In this document: piece by piece, positions 1 to 6,071 of the stretch
Layout of the letters: the number at the start of each line of letters is the position of its first letter
Numbering within the stretch: the stretch's first letter is position 1
Source of the DNA: JAJZOM01 sp046703545
Lineage (GTDB): Archaea > Thermoplasmatota > Thermoplasmata > Thermoplasmatales > Thermoplasmataceae
Assembly: GCA_046703545.1 (NCBI GenBank)
Contig: JBJKSX010000044.1
Span: 1-19,533, forward strand
Direction: 5' to 3'
Length of the DNA stretch: 19,533 nt
The notes under the pieces: model-generated
Seen by the model: the letters and a program-made list of their open reading frames with translations, nothing else
Databases searched by the model: none
What the model was told of the DNA's origin: nothing
Made by a program: the position numbers and the translations under genes

Positions 1-161
1 GCGCACAGAAAGATGCAGCGGAGCTTGAGACATATTTCAACCTTGCAGCGGCGATTCTCCTGGGCCTTAAGCCTGGAAACATTGATAGGGATGGACTCGA
101 TAACTTCAACTACTTCCAGAAATGTCGCTCTGAGATGTCAAAGAAGGTTGTCCCGCTATGA
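1..161 (+). CDS. C-terminal end of an unidentified protein (5' end outside window)
   Basis: Reading from base 3, an open frame runs in from the window edge to a TGA at 159-161 and gives about 52 residues: a helix-rich segment with KDAAELETYF near its start, LLGLKPGNIDRDGLDNF in the middle and KKVVPL at the end. Codon choice looks genuinely coding (mixed C/G third positions, AGG for Arg). The last codons overlap the ATG of the next gene (ATGA at 158-161), the usual sign of translational coupling inside an operon, which supports this frame over the alternative frame open at 13-282. I do not recognise the family. With only the C-terminus visible, no function is proposed. Confidence 0.6.
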   Translation, partial: AQKDAAELETYFNLAAAILLGLKPGNIDRDGLDNFNYFQKCRSEMSKKVVPL

Positions 162-388
162 GTTCAGGTTCACTTCAGTCACAATGCATGTTCTACGAGG
201 AATCCAAGTGTTACTTTCATGCTGCATATCCGACAGAGTGCAGGCTGTGCTTCAACTTCTCCACAGGGTACAAGGTAGTTGAGAAAGGCAAAGTGAAACC
301 CGTATACACTCTGATGGATTACATGGCGTCCACTGGGGACAAGAAGCTCATTTTCCCAAAGGGGAAAGGATTCCAGCGCACCCTCTGA
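158..388 (+). CDS. Small cysteine-rich hypothetical protein (76 aa), possible zinc or Fe-S site
   Basis: The ATG at 158 overlaps the stop of the preceding gene (ATGA), so the two are probably co-transcribed and translationally coupled. The 76-residue product has four cysteines in its first 31 residues: Cys10, Cys18, Cys28 and Cys31 (C-x7-C-x9-C-x2-C), with His21 between them. The closing CxxC pair (TECRLCFNF) resembles one half of a zinc ribbon or an iron-sulfur site. The remainder is basic, with several lysines and KGKGFQRTL at the C-terminus. There is no signal peptide or membrane segment, so it is probably cytosolic, perhaps a nucleic-acid or partner-binding accessory to the upstream gene. 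I do not recognise the family; the metal site is inferred from the spacing only. Confidence 0.62.
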   Translation: MSSGSLQSQCMFYEESKCYFHAAYPTECRLCFNFSTGYKVVEKGKVKPVYTLMDYMASTGDKKLIFPKGKGFQRTL

Positions 389-402
389 GAAGCACGCATC
401 TG

Positions 403-411
403 TTTAATATA
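403..411 (+). promoter_or_regulatory. TATA box (box A) of the tRNA-Arg gene
   Basis: TTTAATATA lies with its centre about 28 bases ahead of the first base of the mature tRNA at 435, the canonical archaeal box A distance for transcription starting at or just before the tRNA 5' end. It follows the stop of the cysteine-rich gene by 14 bases, so the tRNA probably has its own promoter. Confidence 0.6.
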
Positions 412-434
412 TTCTTGGCAATACCTGTTATACT

Positions 435-508
435 GGGCCCGTGGGGTAGCTAGGATATCCTTATGGCCTTCGAAGCCGGAGACCTGGGTTCGAATCCCAG
501 CGGGCCCG
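435..508 (+). tRNA. tRNA-Arg (anticodon UCG)
   Basis: A 74-base cloverleaf can be folded by eye. The acceptor stem pairs GGGCCCG (435-441) with CGGGCCC (501-507), with G508 as discriminator. The D arm begins at 444, with conserved A448 (A14), GG at 453-454 and A457 (A21). The anticodon arm 463-479 has loop CTTCGAA (468-474) and anticodon TCG at 470-472, which reads the Arg codon CGA. The variable loop is short (480-483). The T arm pairs CTGGG (484-488) with CCCAG (496-500) around TTCGAAT. No intron is present and CCA is not encoded. The outermost anticodon-stem pair (A463-G479) is a mismatch and the next is a G-U pair; all other stems are good. Confidence 0.93.
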
Positions 509-689
509 CTAAAAAAATCTGACATAATGGTTGGTCACAATAGGGTGGGCCAACTGAATCAACTGACATTTTCTCCATATCCTGCCAAATGCAATCTTGG
601 AATATGACACGCACAGGGGTCCAAATTGGCATGATCTCCACTGAGCAACAGATTGGTGGCAATCAATGCAACCCCATCCTGGGCATGGT

Positions 690-947
690 TCATTGCCGGG
701 ATGTTTTTGCAATTGGACGATTCTTAATGCAAATCCACACTCCCACAATGGTAAGGAGAACCCCTTCCCAGAAGAGCAATATCATTACTTCTGTTGCCTT
801 CCACAAATTCTTTGAGGCAGAAGTAACACCGGAAGTCAGGTAAAGTTCGATGACCATTGAAATAATCAGGAAGACTCCGATCACCCCGATGGCAAAACCG
901 AAGTTGAAAGTTTTTTCCCTTAATTCCCGGTTTACATCAGGTTCCAT
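690..947 (-). CDS. Small membrane protein with two predicted transmembrane helices (85 aa)
   Basis: The frame begins with ATG at 947 and gives 85 residues. A short charged N-terminus (EPDVNRELREKTFN) is followed by two strongly hydrophobic stretches, roughly residues 16-35 (GVIGVFLIISMV core) and 53-73 (ILLFWEGVLLTIVGVWICI core). A short polar loop separates them and a basic tail follows (KNRPIAKTSRQ). This suggests a two-helix hairpin in the cytoplasmic membrane. AGGGA just ahead of the ATG could serve as a ribosome-binding site, and an AT-rich TATA-like stretch lies at 978-991. It diverges from the GNAT gene. No family is recognised. A frame on the opposite strand (589-843) has no recognisable protein character, so this strand is preferred. 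Confidence 0.5.
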   Translation of the reverse strand: MEPDVNRELREKTFNFGFAIGVIGVFLIISMVIELYLTSGVTSASKNLWKATEVMILLFWEGVLLTIVGVWICIKNRPIAKTSRQ

Positions 948-1077
948 TCCCTGTCAACCCCCATTTTTAAGAGACCCATATTAATAATTTCACAACCTAT
1001 AAAATGATCATCTTTCAATTTGAATTTGTGGGGCAATTTGGTTTAAATATGAACTTGGGCACCCTCTTTGATGTTTA

Positions 1078-1086
1078 ACTTTTAAT
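1078..1086 (+). promoter_or_regulatory. TATA box ahead of the GNAT gene
   Basis: ACTTTTAAT is centred about 27 bases before the ATG at 1109, so transcription would begin at or next to the start codon (leaderless mRNA). The same nine bases recur before the next gene at 1643-1651. A second, strong TATA-like element, TTTAAATAT, lies further up at 1042-1050 and would give a leader of roughly 35-40 bases. Confidence 0.45.
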
Positions 1087-1108
1087 TTGCATTTGACATT
1101 GCCAATAG

Positions 1109-1579
1109 ATGAGTGGGGATCGCTTTGACATAAGAATGGGAACCCCTGATGACATGGAGACCTTAGTGAGCCACAGGCTGAGAATGTTTTATGAAATCAG
1201 GCCAGACAGGGATATTTACCTTGAAGGCTACGAGAAGGTTACAGGAGACTGGATCGCCAACAAGGTCAAGGACAGCAATTTTGTTTCCTTCATTGCGGAA
1301 ACGAAGGATGGGAAAATTGCCGGGAGCGGATGCATACTGATCAAGGAAGACCAGCCTCGGCCTGAAAAGCTCGTTCTGAAGGTCCCATACCTTCTTTCCA
1401 TGTTTACGGAGCCTGAATACAGGTCACAGGGAGTTGCATCCCTGATAATCAAGGAATCAATCCGTTGGGCAAGAGAGAACGGGTACGACAGGATGGATCT
1501 TCACGGCTCTCCCATGGGCAAATCGCTTTACGAGAAATTTGGTTTCAGGCAGACAAACGAGATGCGCCTTATGCTGTAA
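1109..1579 (+). CDS. GNAT-family N-acetyltransferase
   Basis: The 156-residue product has the standard length and order of a Gcn5-related acetyltransferase, which moves an acetyl group from acetyl-CoA to an amine. The N-terminal strand and helices (FDIRMGTPDD, then METLVSHRLRMF) are typical. Motif A, which binds the CoA pyrophosphate, is YRSQGVASLIIKESI at 104-118 and fits the R/Q-x-x-G-x-A pattern. Motif B lies near the end with DLHGSPMGKSLYEKFGF at 130-146, where Tyr141 could act as the general acid common in the family. The substrate cannot be read from the sequence. The gene has its own TATA box and is followed by a hairpin-T terminator, so it appears monocistronic. There is no signal peptide; the protein is cytosolic. 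Confidence 0.9.
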   Translation: MSGDRFDIRMGTPDDMETLVSHRLRMFYEIRPDRDIYLEGYEKVTGDWIANKVKDSNFVSFIAETKDGKIAGSGCILIKEDQPRPEKLVLKVPYLLSMFTEPEYRSQGVASLIIKESIRWARENGYDRMDLHGSPMGKSLYEKFGFRQTNEMRLML

Positions 1580-1581
1580 GG

Positions 1582-1620
1582 GATCATGAAGACACTCTGC
1601 ATTTCATGATCATGCTTTTT
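1582..1620 (+). terminator. Hairpin plus T-run after the GNAT gene
   Basis: Three bases after the GNAT stop, the arms GATCATGAA (1582-1590) and TTCATGATC (1603-1611) are perfect 9-base reverse complements around a 12-base loop. Five T residues follow at 1616-1620. The shape is that of an intrinsic terminator, although archaea often need only the T-run. The arms could also be a dyad bound by a protein ahead of the next promoter. Confidence 0.5.
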
Positions 1621-1642
1621 ATCAACCATAATCACAAAATTT

Positions 1643-1651
1643 ACTTTTAAT
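1643..1651 (+). promoter_or_regulatory. TATA box ahead of the ACT-domain gene
   Basis: ACTTTTAAT, identical to the element before the GNAT gene, is centred about 23 bases before the ATG at 1670. The spacing predicts a leaderless or almost leaderless transcript. Confidence 0.45.
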
Positions 1652-1669
1652 GAGTGGTTATGTTGACTC

Positions 1670-2230
1670 ATGGTAAGGACCGGAGATGCAATCCAGGAGA
1701 TTGTGAAGGGGAACCTGCTTTATTCAATGCTTATAAACAGCGGCCTGGCAAACTATACTGGCCTGGCCAGAAAAATCAGGAAGCAAGTGGAGTCCATGAC
1801 TGGGAATGAAGTGAAAATCAACACAGTTGTGAAAGCCCTTACCAGCATGAAGACTGAAAGTGTTGATCATGGAGCACTTGAAATGCTGCGAAACGCCAAT
1901 CTCACTGCAGAATACAAGTACACAGAGGAGTATTTTGAAAGCCTGGAAAACCTTGGGGACAGGCTTTTGCTGGCGGTTAAGGAAGGGCACTCATACAGAT
2001 GCATCCTCAAGTCTGAGAAGTCAACAGACCTGGCTTTGATAAGGATACTGCTGCCGGAAGAGTCTTCAGGGGAACCAGGAATAACTCTTCTTATTGTAGA
2101 ATATCTCAATGTTGTTGGAATGGACATACGCAATATATATCGCCTTGACAGGGAAATTTGGCTCACTGTGAAGATATCTGAGGCCGGCATGGTCCTGGAC
2201 AGATTGGGTAAGTTTCTATATAATTCATAA
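1670..2230 (+). CDS. Probable regulator: N-terminal helical (HTH-like) region plus C-terminal ACT-like domain
   Basis: The 186-residue protein seems to have two parts. Residues about 5-62 are helical and contain LANYTGLARKIRKQV (26-40) and a second helix around NTVVKALTSMK (51-61). This resembles a short archaeal helix-turn-helix-like region often placed before small-molecule-binding domains. Residues about 120-183 look like an ACT fold: a strand (LALIRILLP), then GITLLIVEYLNVVGMDI with the Gly-Ile expected at the ligand-binding turn, then a strand (REIWLTVKI) and a final helix (AGMVLDRLGKFL). ACT domains usually bind amino acids and adjust enzymes or transcription. The target and ligand are unknown. 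The gene has its own promoter, and its 3' end overlaps repeats that precede the TSUP gene. The domain assignment rests on pattern similarity only. Confidence 0.6.
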   Translation: MVRTGDAIQEIVKGNLLYSMLINSGLANYTGLARKIRKQVESMTGNEVKINTVVKALTSMKTESVDHGALEMLRNANLTAEYKYTEEYFESLENLGDRLLLAVKEGHSYRCILKSEKSTDLALIRILLPEESSGEPGITLLIVEYLNVVGMDIRNIYRLDREIWLTVKISEAGMVLDRLGKFLYNS

Positions 2231-2265
2231 ATGTGAATCTTTTTCAAAAATGTGAAATTTTAAAC
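2229..2265 (+). promoter_or_regulatory. Promoter region of the TSUP gene with a 9-base direct repeat
   Basis: AAATGTGAA occurs at 2229-2237 and again at 2248-2256, a 19-base period, immediately ahead of a TATA-like ATTTTAAAC (2257-2265). The TATA centre lies about 33 bases before the ATG at 2294, predicting a leader of a few bases. Repeats touching a TATA box are a plausible operator, but no regulator is identified. Confidence 0.35.
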
Positions 2266-2293
2266 ACAATCATGAAATCCTCCAGTGTAAGAT

Positions 2294-3082
2294 ATGATTG
2301 TCACCATCGTACAACTATTCCTTTCAATAATTTCGGGATTGATCGTGGGATTTATTCTCGGCCTGATTGGTGGAGGGGGCTCAATCATGGCAATTCCTCT
2401 CCTTCTTTATTTTGTTGGCATTGGTGATGTTCACTATGCAATTGGCACCACTGCACTTGCTGTGGGGATAACCGCTTACATTAACGCAATATCTCACTAC
2501 CGCAAAGCCAAAGTGGATATCAGAACGGGGGCGTTTTTTTCAATAGTCGGAGTTGTAGGGGTTCTGATCGGCAGTTCAATCGGCTTGCTTACCGGCAGTG
2601 ATTTTCTCCTGATACTGTTTTCAATGCTCATGATGGCCATAGGCATCTTCATGTATTCTGGAAGAAAAAACAAAAATTCTGTCACTCCAGTGAAAGTGCC
2701 AGAAGGGAAGGGCACCGGGATTAAAAGAGGAAAACTGGGCATTTTCTCGATCCTCACCGGTTTCTCTTCAGGATTCTTCGGCATAGGTGGGGGCTTCCTG
2801 ATCGTCCCCGCGCTCATCTATTCAACCGGCATGGAAATAGATCAGGCAGTGGGGACCTCACTTCTTGTTGTGGGGACCTTCGGTATCCTCACGGCTCTCA
2901 GGTACGGCTTCTCGGGAAGCTTACTTTATTCGGTTTCATTCTTCTATATTGTAGGGGGAGTGATAGGGGGGATAATCGGTGCAAGAGTGTCTGTGAGGAT
3001 GCCTAAGGAAACGCTCAGGAAAGTCTTTTCCATAATTGTGGTCATAGTTGGCCTATACGTTCTCTTGAGGACAATAATGTAG
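2294..3082 (+). CDS. TSUP (TauE/SafE) family membrane anion exporter
   Basis: The 262-residue protein is almost entirely hydrophobic, with about eight transmembrane segments arranged as two homologous halves. Each half carries the glycine-rich family signature: GLIGGGGSIMAIPLL near residue 23 and GFFGIGGGFLIVPAL near residue 160. The halves are joined by a cytoplasmic basic loop rich in Lys (about 123-148). TSUP proteins carry sulfite, sulfonates, sulfoacetate or related small anions across the cytoplasmic membrane; the substrate here is unknown, though sulfur-compound traffic would suit an acidophile. The ATG at 2294 gives a helix beginning immediately. The gene converges on the ABC permease gene, with 11 bases between their stops. 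Confidence 0.9.
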   Translation: MIVTIVQLFLSIISGLIVGFILGLIGGGGSIMAIPLLLYFVGIGDVHYAIGTTALAVGITAYINAISHYRKAKVDIRTGAFFSIVGVVGVLIGSSIGLLTGSDFLLILFSMLMMAIGIFMYSGRKNKNSVTPVKVPEGKGTGIKRGKLGIFSILTGFSSGFFGIGGGFLIVPALIYSTGMEIDQAVGTSLLVVGTFGILTALRYGFSGSLLYSVSFFYIVGGVIGGIIGARVSVRMPKETLRKVFSIIVVIVGLYVLLRTIM

Positions 3083-3093
3083 GCGGGGGCAAA

Positions 3094-3876
3094 TTAATGT
3101 CTCACAGCAGTCCATTTTGACATCGCAAGTAGAGCAAGGAATATCAGGGTGCCAATTACTACCACCATTGGCCCAGCGGGTATGTTCGTGAAAGCTGCCA
3201 ATAGCACTCCCGCCAGAGCGCTCAGGCCACCGATTGCCGAACTGAGGATGGCGTAGGACCTTAGTGTTGTGCTGATGTTTCTTGCTGCTGCAGCCGGGAC
3301 TATGACAACAGCGCCCACGAGCAAGGTCCCAACCTCTTTGATTCCGATTGACACCACCGCTGCAACCAGCAGAAGGAAAATGAGATTGATCCTCGAAACG
3401 TCTATTCCAGCGGAAACAGCAATTTCCTTTGAGATAATGCTCAGTGTCAGGTTGGGGTAGATTAACCTCATTACTATGACAATCAAGATTGATATCAGCC
3501 CGGTTATAATTGCATCAACCCAGGTTACTGTTGAAACATCGCCGAACAGTGCCTCAAGAAGGTCCGGTTCAGGTGTGATCAGTACGCCCACTGCTAGTGC
3601 CAGGACGAAAAGTACGCCTATTATGGCCTCAACCGCCAGAGTGGAAATCTTCTCTATGTACCAGGTGGCTATGATTGCAGTGGCCACAAAGGCGAAAGCC
3701 CCCAGGAAGGGATTGAAGTTGAATATCAGGCCCAGAGCCAACCCTGGAAGCGCCACATGGGAAAGGGCATCGCCAACAAGTGCCATGTGTTTCGAAACCA
3801 TGATGGATCCAACGTAACCGGCAGCAGGCCCTACTGATACGGCCACAATAATGGCAAATGGGAGGTTTTCGTACAT
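3094..3876 (-). CDS. Metal ABC transporter permease (ZnuB/MntB/TroC family, ABC-3)
   Basis: The 260-residue protein has about eight hydrophobic helices and the family hallmark GDALSHVALPG at residues 35-45, in the first cytoplasmic stretch. Later it has KEIAVSAGID (the coupling-helix region that meets the ATPase) and a helix rich in VGTLLVGAVVIVPAA. ABC-3 permeases pair with a zinc-, manganese- or iron-binding lipoprotein outside and an ATPase inside to import the metal. Its ATG follows the ATPase stop directly (TGAATG), with GAGGTGG as a Shine-Dalgarno five bases ahead, so the two are one operon. No substrate-binding protein is encoded next to them. The metal cannot be assigned from sequence. 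Confidence 0.92.
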   Translation of the reverse strand: MYENLPFAIIVAVSVGPAAGYVGSIMVSKHMALVGDALSHVALPGLALGLIFNFNPFLGAFAFVATAIIATWYIEKISTLAVEAIIGVLFVLALAVGVLITPEPDLLEALFGDVSTVTWVDAIITGLISILIVIVMRLIYPNLTLSIISKEIAVSAGIDVSRINLIFLLLVAAVVSIGIKEVGTLLVGAVVIVPAAAARNISTTLRSYAILSSAIGGLSALAGVLLAAFTNIPAGPMVVVIGTLIFLALLAMSKWTAVRH

Positions 3877-4614
3877 TCAGTCCACCTCAATTTCTCCAGA
3901 TTCGGCATGTTTTCCATATTGTCCTGGGGATACGCCTGTCATGATGTCCATAATGGAGTCATGGTCGGTTTCGGAAGTGTTTCCGAAGAAGATCTGCTTC
4001 CTGTTCAACCCAAGAATCTGATCCGAATAATGCAGCACAACGTGGTGGTTGTGTGTTATGAGAAGAACAGTGATTCCCTTGGAGTGTTTCAGTTGCCTGA
4101 TCCTTTCGTATATTGGCTCCTCAGCCCCCACATCCACGCCAGAGGTAGGCTCGTCGAATAGAAGCACATCCGGGTTGTCCACAATCGACCATGCCAGAAG
4201 AACCCTCTGGAGCTCACCGCCGGAAAGTTTTCCAAGCTGAGTGTCCAGCAACTTCTCCTGCAAGCCCACAATCCTGAGGCATTCCGAAAAATCAGTCTTG
4301 AATTTCAGGCCGAGGAATTCCCTGACCGTTACCGGTATGTCTGTAACGATGAGGCTCTGTGGGACATAACCCATCTTTATTCCGCCTTTCCATCTTATGC
4401 TTCCAGAATAAGGCATTAGCCCCAGCATGGCACGGAAAAGAGAGGTTTTGCCCGCTCCGTTGGGACCAACAATTGCCAGTATTGTCCCTTTTTTCAGAGT
4501 GAAGTCCACTCCTTCCAGTATTGTGGAGGGTCCTGCCCTTATCTTGAGCCCAGAAACTTCGAGGATTGCATCTCCTTTAATTTGACCAGAAGTGACATCC
4601 CCCTTTCCGTTCAT
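3877..4614 (-). CDS. Metal ABC transporter ATP-binding protein (ZnuC/MntA-like)
   Basis: This 245-residue nucleotide-binding subunit powers the neighbouring permease. With the ATG at 4614 as residue 1, the motifs are Walker A GPNGAGKT (50-57), the Q-loop in GYVPQSLIV (Gln86), the ABC signature LSGGELQR (130-137), Walker B VLLFDEPTSGVD (150-161) and the switch histidine in ITHNHH (His188). All catalytic residues are present. The reading frame extends three codons further to a GTG at 4623; a TATA-like ATATATT at about 4644-4650 fits a leaderless GTG start slightly better by distance, while ATG is the commoner codon. The C-terminal tail (about 225-245) is polar and acidic. The gene diverges from cydA across fewer than 100 bases. 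Confidence 0.92.
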   Translation of the reverse strand: MNGKGDVTSGQIKGDAILEVSGLKIRAGPSTILEGVDFTLKKGTILAIVGPNGAGKTSLFRAMLGLMPYSGSIRWKGGIKMGYVPQSLIVTDIPVTVREFLGLKFKTDFSECLRIVGLQEKLLDTQLGKLSGGELQRVLLAWSIVDNPDVLLFDEPTSGVDVGAEEPIYERIRQLKHSKGITVLLITHNHHVVLHYSDQILGLNRKQIFFGNTSETDHDSIMDIMTGVSPGQYGKHAESGEIEVD

Positions 4615-4706
4615 TGCGATCACTTACAGACCCTGAAAACACCAATATATTCCATACCTAATATCTCAGGTTCTCCGTATTTGTCAAATTACATCATGGG
4701 TTTTGC

Positions 4707-6071
4707 ATGGTGGCAATGGACGTTTTTGACCGGTTTCTATTTGCCTACACCATCGGATCGCACATCATTCTGGTCACCATGAGCATATCACTCATTGTGA
4801 TCATCTGCATTGCAGAATTCATAGGGATCAGAAGGAACGATCAGAACTACACTGCACTTGCAAACCGCCTCACCAAGGTTTTCGTGATATCTTTCGGCGT
4901 GGGCACCGCAAGTGGGATAGTCATGGCGGTGGAGTTGGTGAACCTGTTTCCGGTCTTCATGACGCTTGTCTCAGAAACCGGAGTGATATCACTCCTGTAT
5001 GCTGAAGTTTTCGCATTTTTCCTTGAAACTATTGCGCTCGTCCTGTACGTGTATTACAGAAACGCATTCCGCGGGAAATACACTCATTGGGCGCTCTCAG
5101 TATTCATAGCAGTGGGGACCATCGGCTCCGCGGTATTCATTACAATGGTGAATGCATGGATGAACAGCCCCAACGGCTTCGATATTCAACAGTTCCTGTC
5201 CAATGGGGCCGTCACAGGAATCATACCATTTGCACCATTCCTCACCGCAACCACTGGCGCTCAGGTATTCCACGTGGTGGTAACAACGGTATTCACAGGA
5301 ACAATGGTAATTGCAGGATACTTCTCCTACAAGTATCTGAAGGCGAGGAATGATGTTGAAAAGACATTCTACTCCAAGGGGCTCAAGCTTTCATGGGCAG
5401 TATCCATTGTGGGAATCATACTCTCAGGAATTTCGGGTAGCCATGAAATGGCAACAATCCTTCAGTTCCAGCCACTTAAGTATGCAGCCATGGACCTTAA
5501 CCTGGTGCCCGGGACCAATATGCCTGAAAGGCTCTTCGGTTTCATTCAGAACGGGCAGGTTGTATGGAGCCTTGAAATACCTGGAGTCCAGTCGCTGCTC
5601 GCAGGCCTTGAAACCAGCATAACCACACTTCCCGGGCTTTCACAGTACCCACAGTCCCTGTGGCCTCCCCTGTACATACACACCTCATTCGACGTGATGG
5701 TCACCGGAGGTCTCCTGCTTGGCCTTTACGCTTTCATACTCGCAGTCCTGTGGATAATGAAGAAGCCGCTTTTCTCCTACAGGAAGCTGTTTATGGTCCA
5801 GATATTCATGGCCTTCTTCGCCTTCATAGTCTATGAACTTGGCTGGATGACCGATGAGGTTGGCAGGCAGCCCTGGATTGTTTACAATGTAATGATGACC
5901 GATGCGGCCGCAAACCTCACCCCCTCTTTGCTCTATCCGGGGATATTCATCATAATATTCTATCTGGTTGTTCTGCCTCTGACATTCTATTTCTTCTTCA
6001 GGGTGTTCAACAGCCACACCGTCGAGGAGGACATGTCAACAGTGTACTCAGCGGGGGGTGTCAATTATTAA
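4707..6071 (+). CDS. cydA: Cytochrome bd-type quinol oxidase subunit I (CydA-like)
   Basis: This is the haem-bearing subunit of a terminal oxidase that takes electrons from quinol to O2 in the cytoplasmic membrane. It has 454 residues, about nine transmembrane helices and a short Q-loop, against 522 in E. coli. Expected positions are clear: His19 (high-spin haem ligand), Glu100 and Glu107 in LYAEVFAFFLE (E99/E107), His189 in QVFHVVVTT (H186 of b558), Lys258 (K252), Met331 in FDVMVTGG (M393), and Glu384/Arg387 in EVGRQPW (E445/R448). Two quinol-site positions differ: Asp263 replaces Glu257, and Asp329 stands where Arg391 is usual in FRIMV. An alternative ATG lies at 4716. The next gene overlaps its 3' end by 14 bases. 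The E. coli positions are from memory of the family. Confidence 0.93.
   Translation: MVAMDVFDRFLFAYTIGSHIILVTMSISLIVIICIAEFIGIRRNDQNYTALANRLTKVFVISFGVGTASGIVMAVELVNLFPVFMTLVSETGVISLLYAEVFAFFLETIALVLYVYYRNAFRGKYTHWALSVFIAVGTIGSAVFITMVNAWMNSPNGFDIQQFLSNGAVTGIIPFAPFLTATTGAQVFHVVVTTVFTGTMVIAGYFSYKYLKARNDVEKTFYSKGLKLSWAVSIVGIILSGISGSHEMATILQFQPLKYAAMDLNLVPGTNMPERLFGFIQNGQVVWSLEIPGVQSLLAGLETSITTLPGLSQYPQSLWPPLYIHTSFDVMVTGGLLLGLYAFILAVLWIMKKPLFSYRKLFMVQIFMAFFAFIVYELGWMTDEVGRQPWIVYNVMMTDAAANLTPSLLYPGIFIIIFYLVVLPLTFYFFFRVFNSHTVEEDMSTVYSAGGVNY

Noticed and set aside
509..689. Possible C/D box RNA in the stretch after the tRNA
   Set aside because: CTGA-like strings occur, but no convincing RTGATGA box or terminal stem is present. 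A six-base dyad (658-663 with 692-697) is within chance. Nothing else is seen in this stretch.
589..843. Open frame on the + strand downstream of the tRNA
   Set aside because: Translation shows no domain, helix or composition pattern, and it overlaps the better-supported two-helix membrane protein on the - strand.
4631..4670. Inverted CCTGA/TCAGG between the ABC ATPase and cydA as a metal-regulator operator
   Set aside because: Only five base pairs with a 30-base gap; it does not resemble DtxR/IdeR-type or other known archaeal metal-box dyads closely enough to claim.
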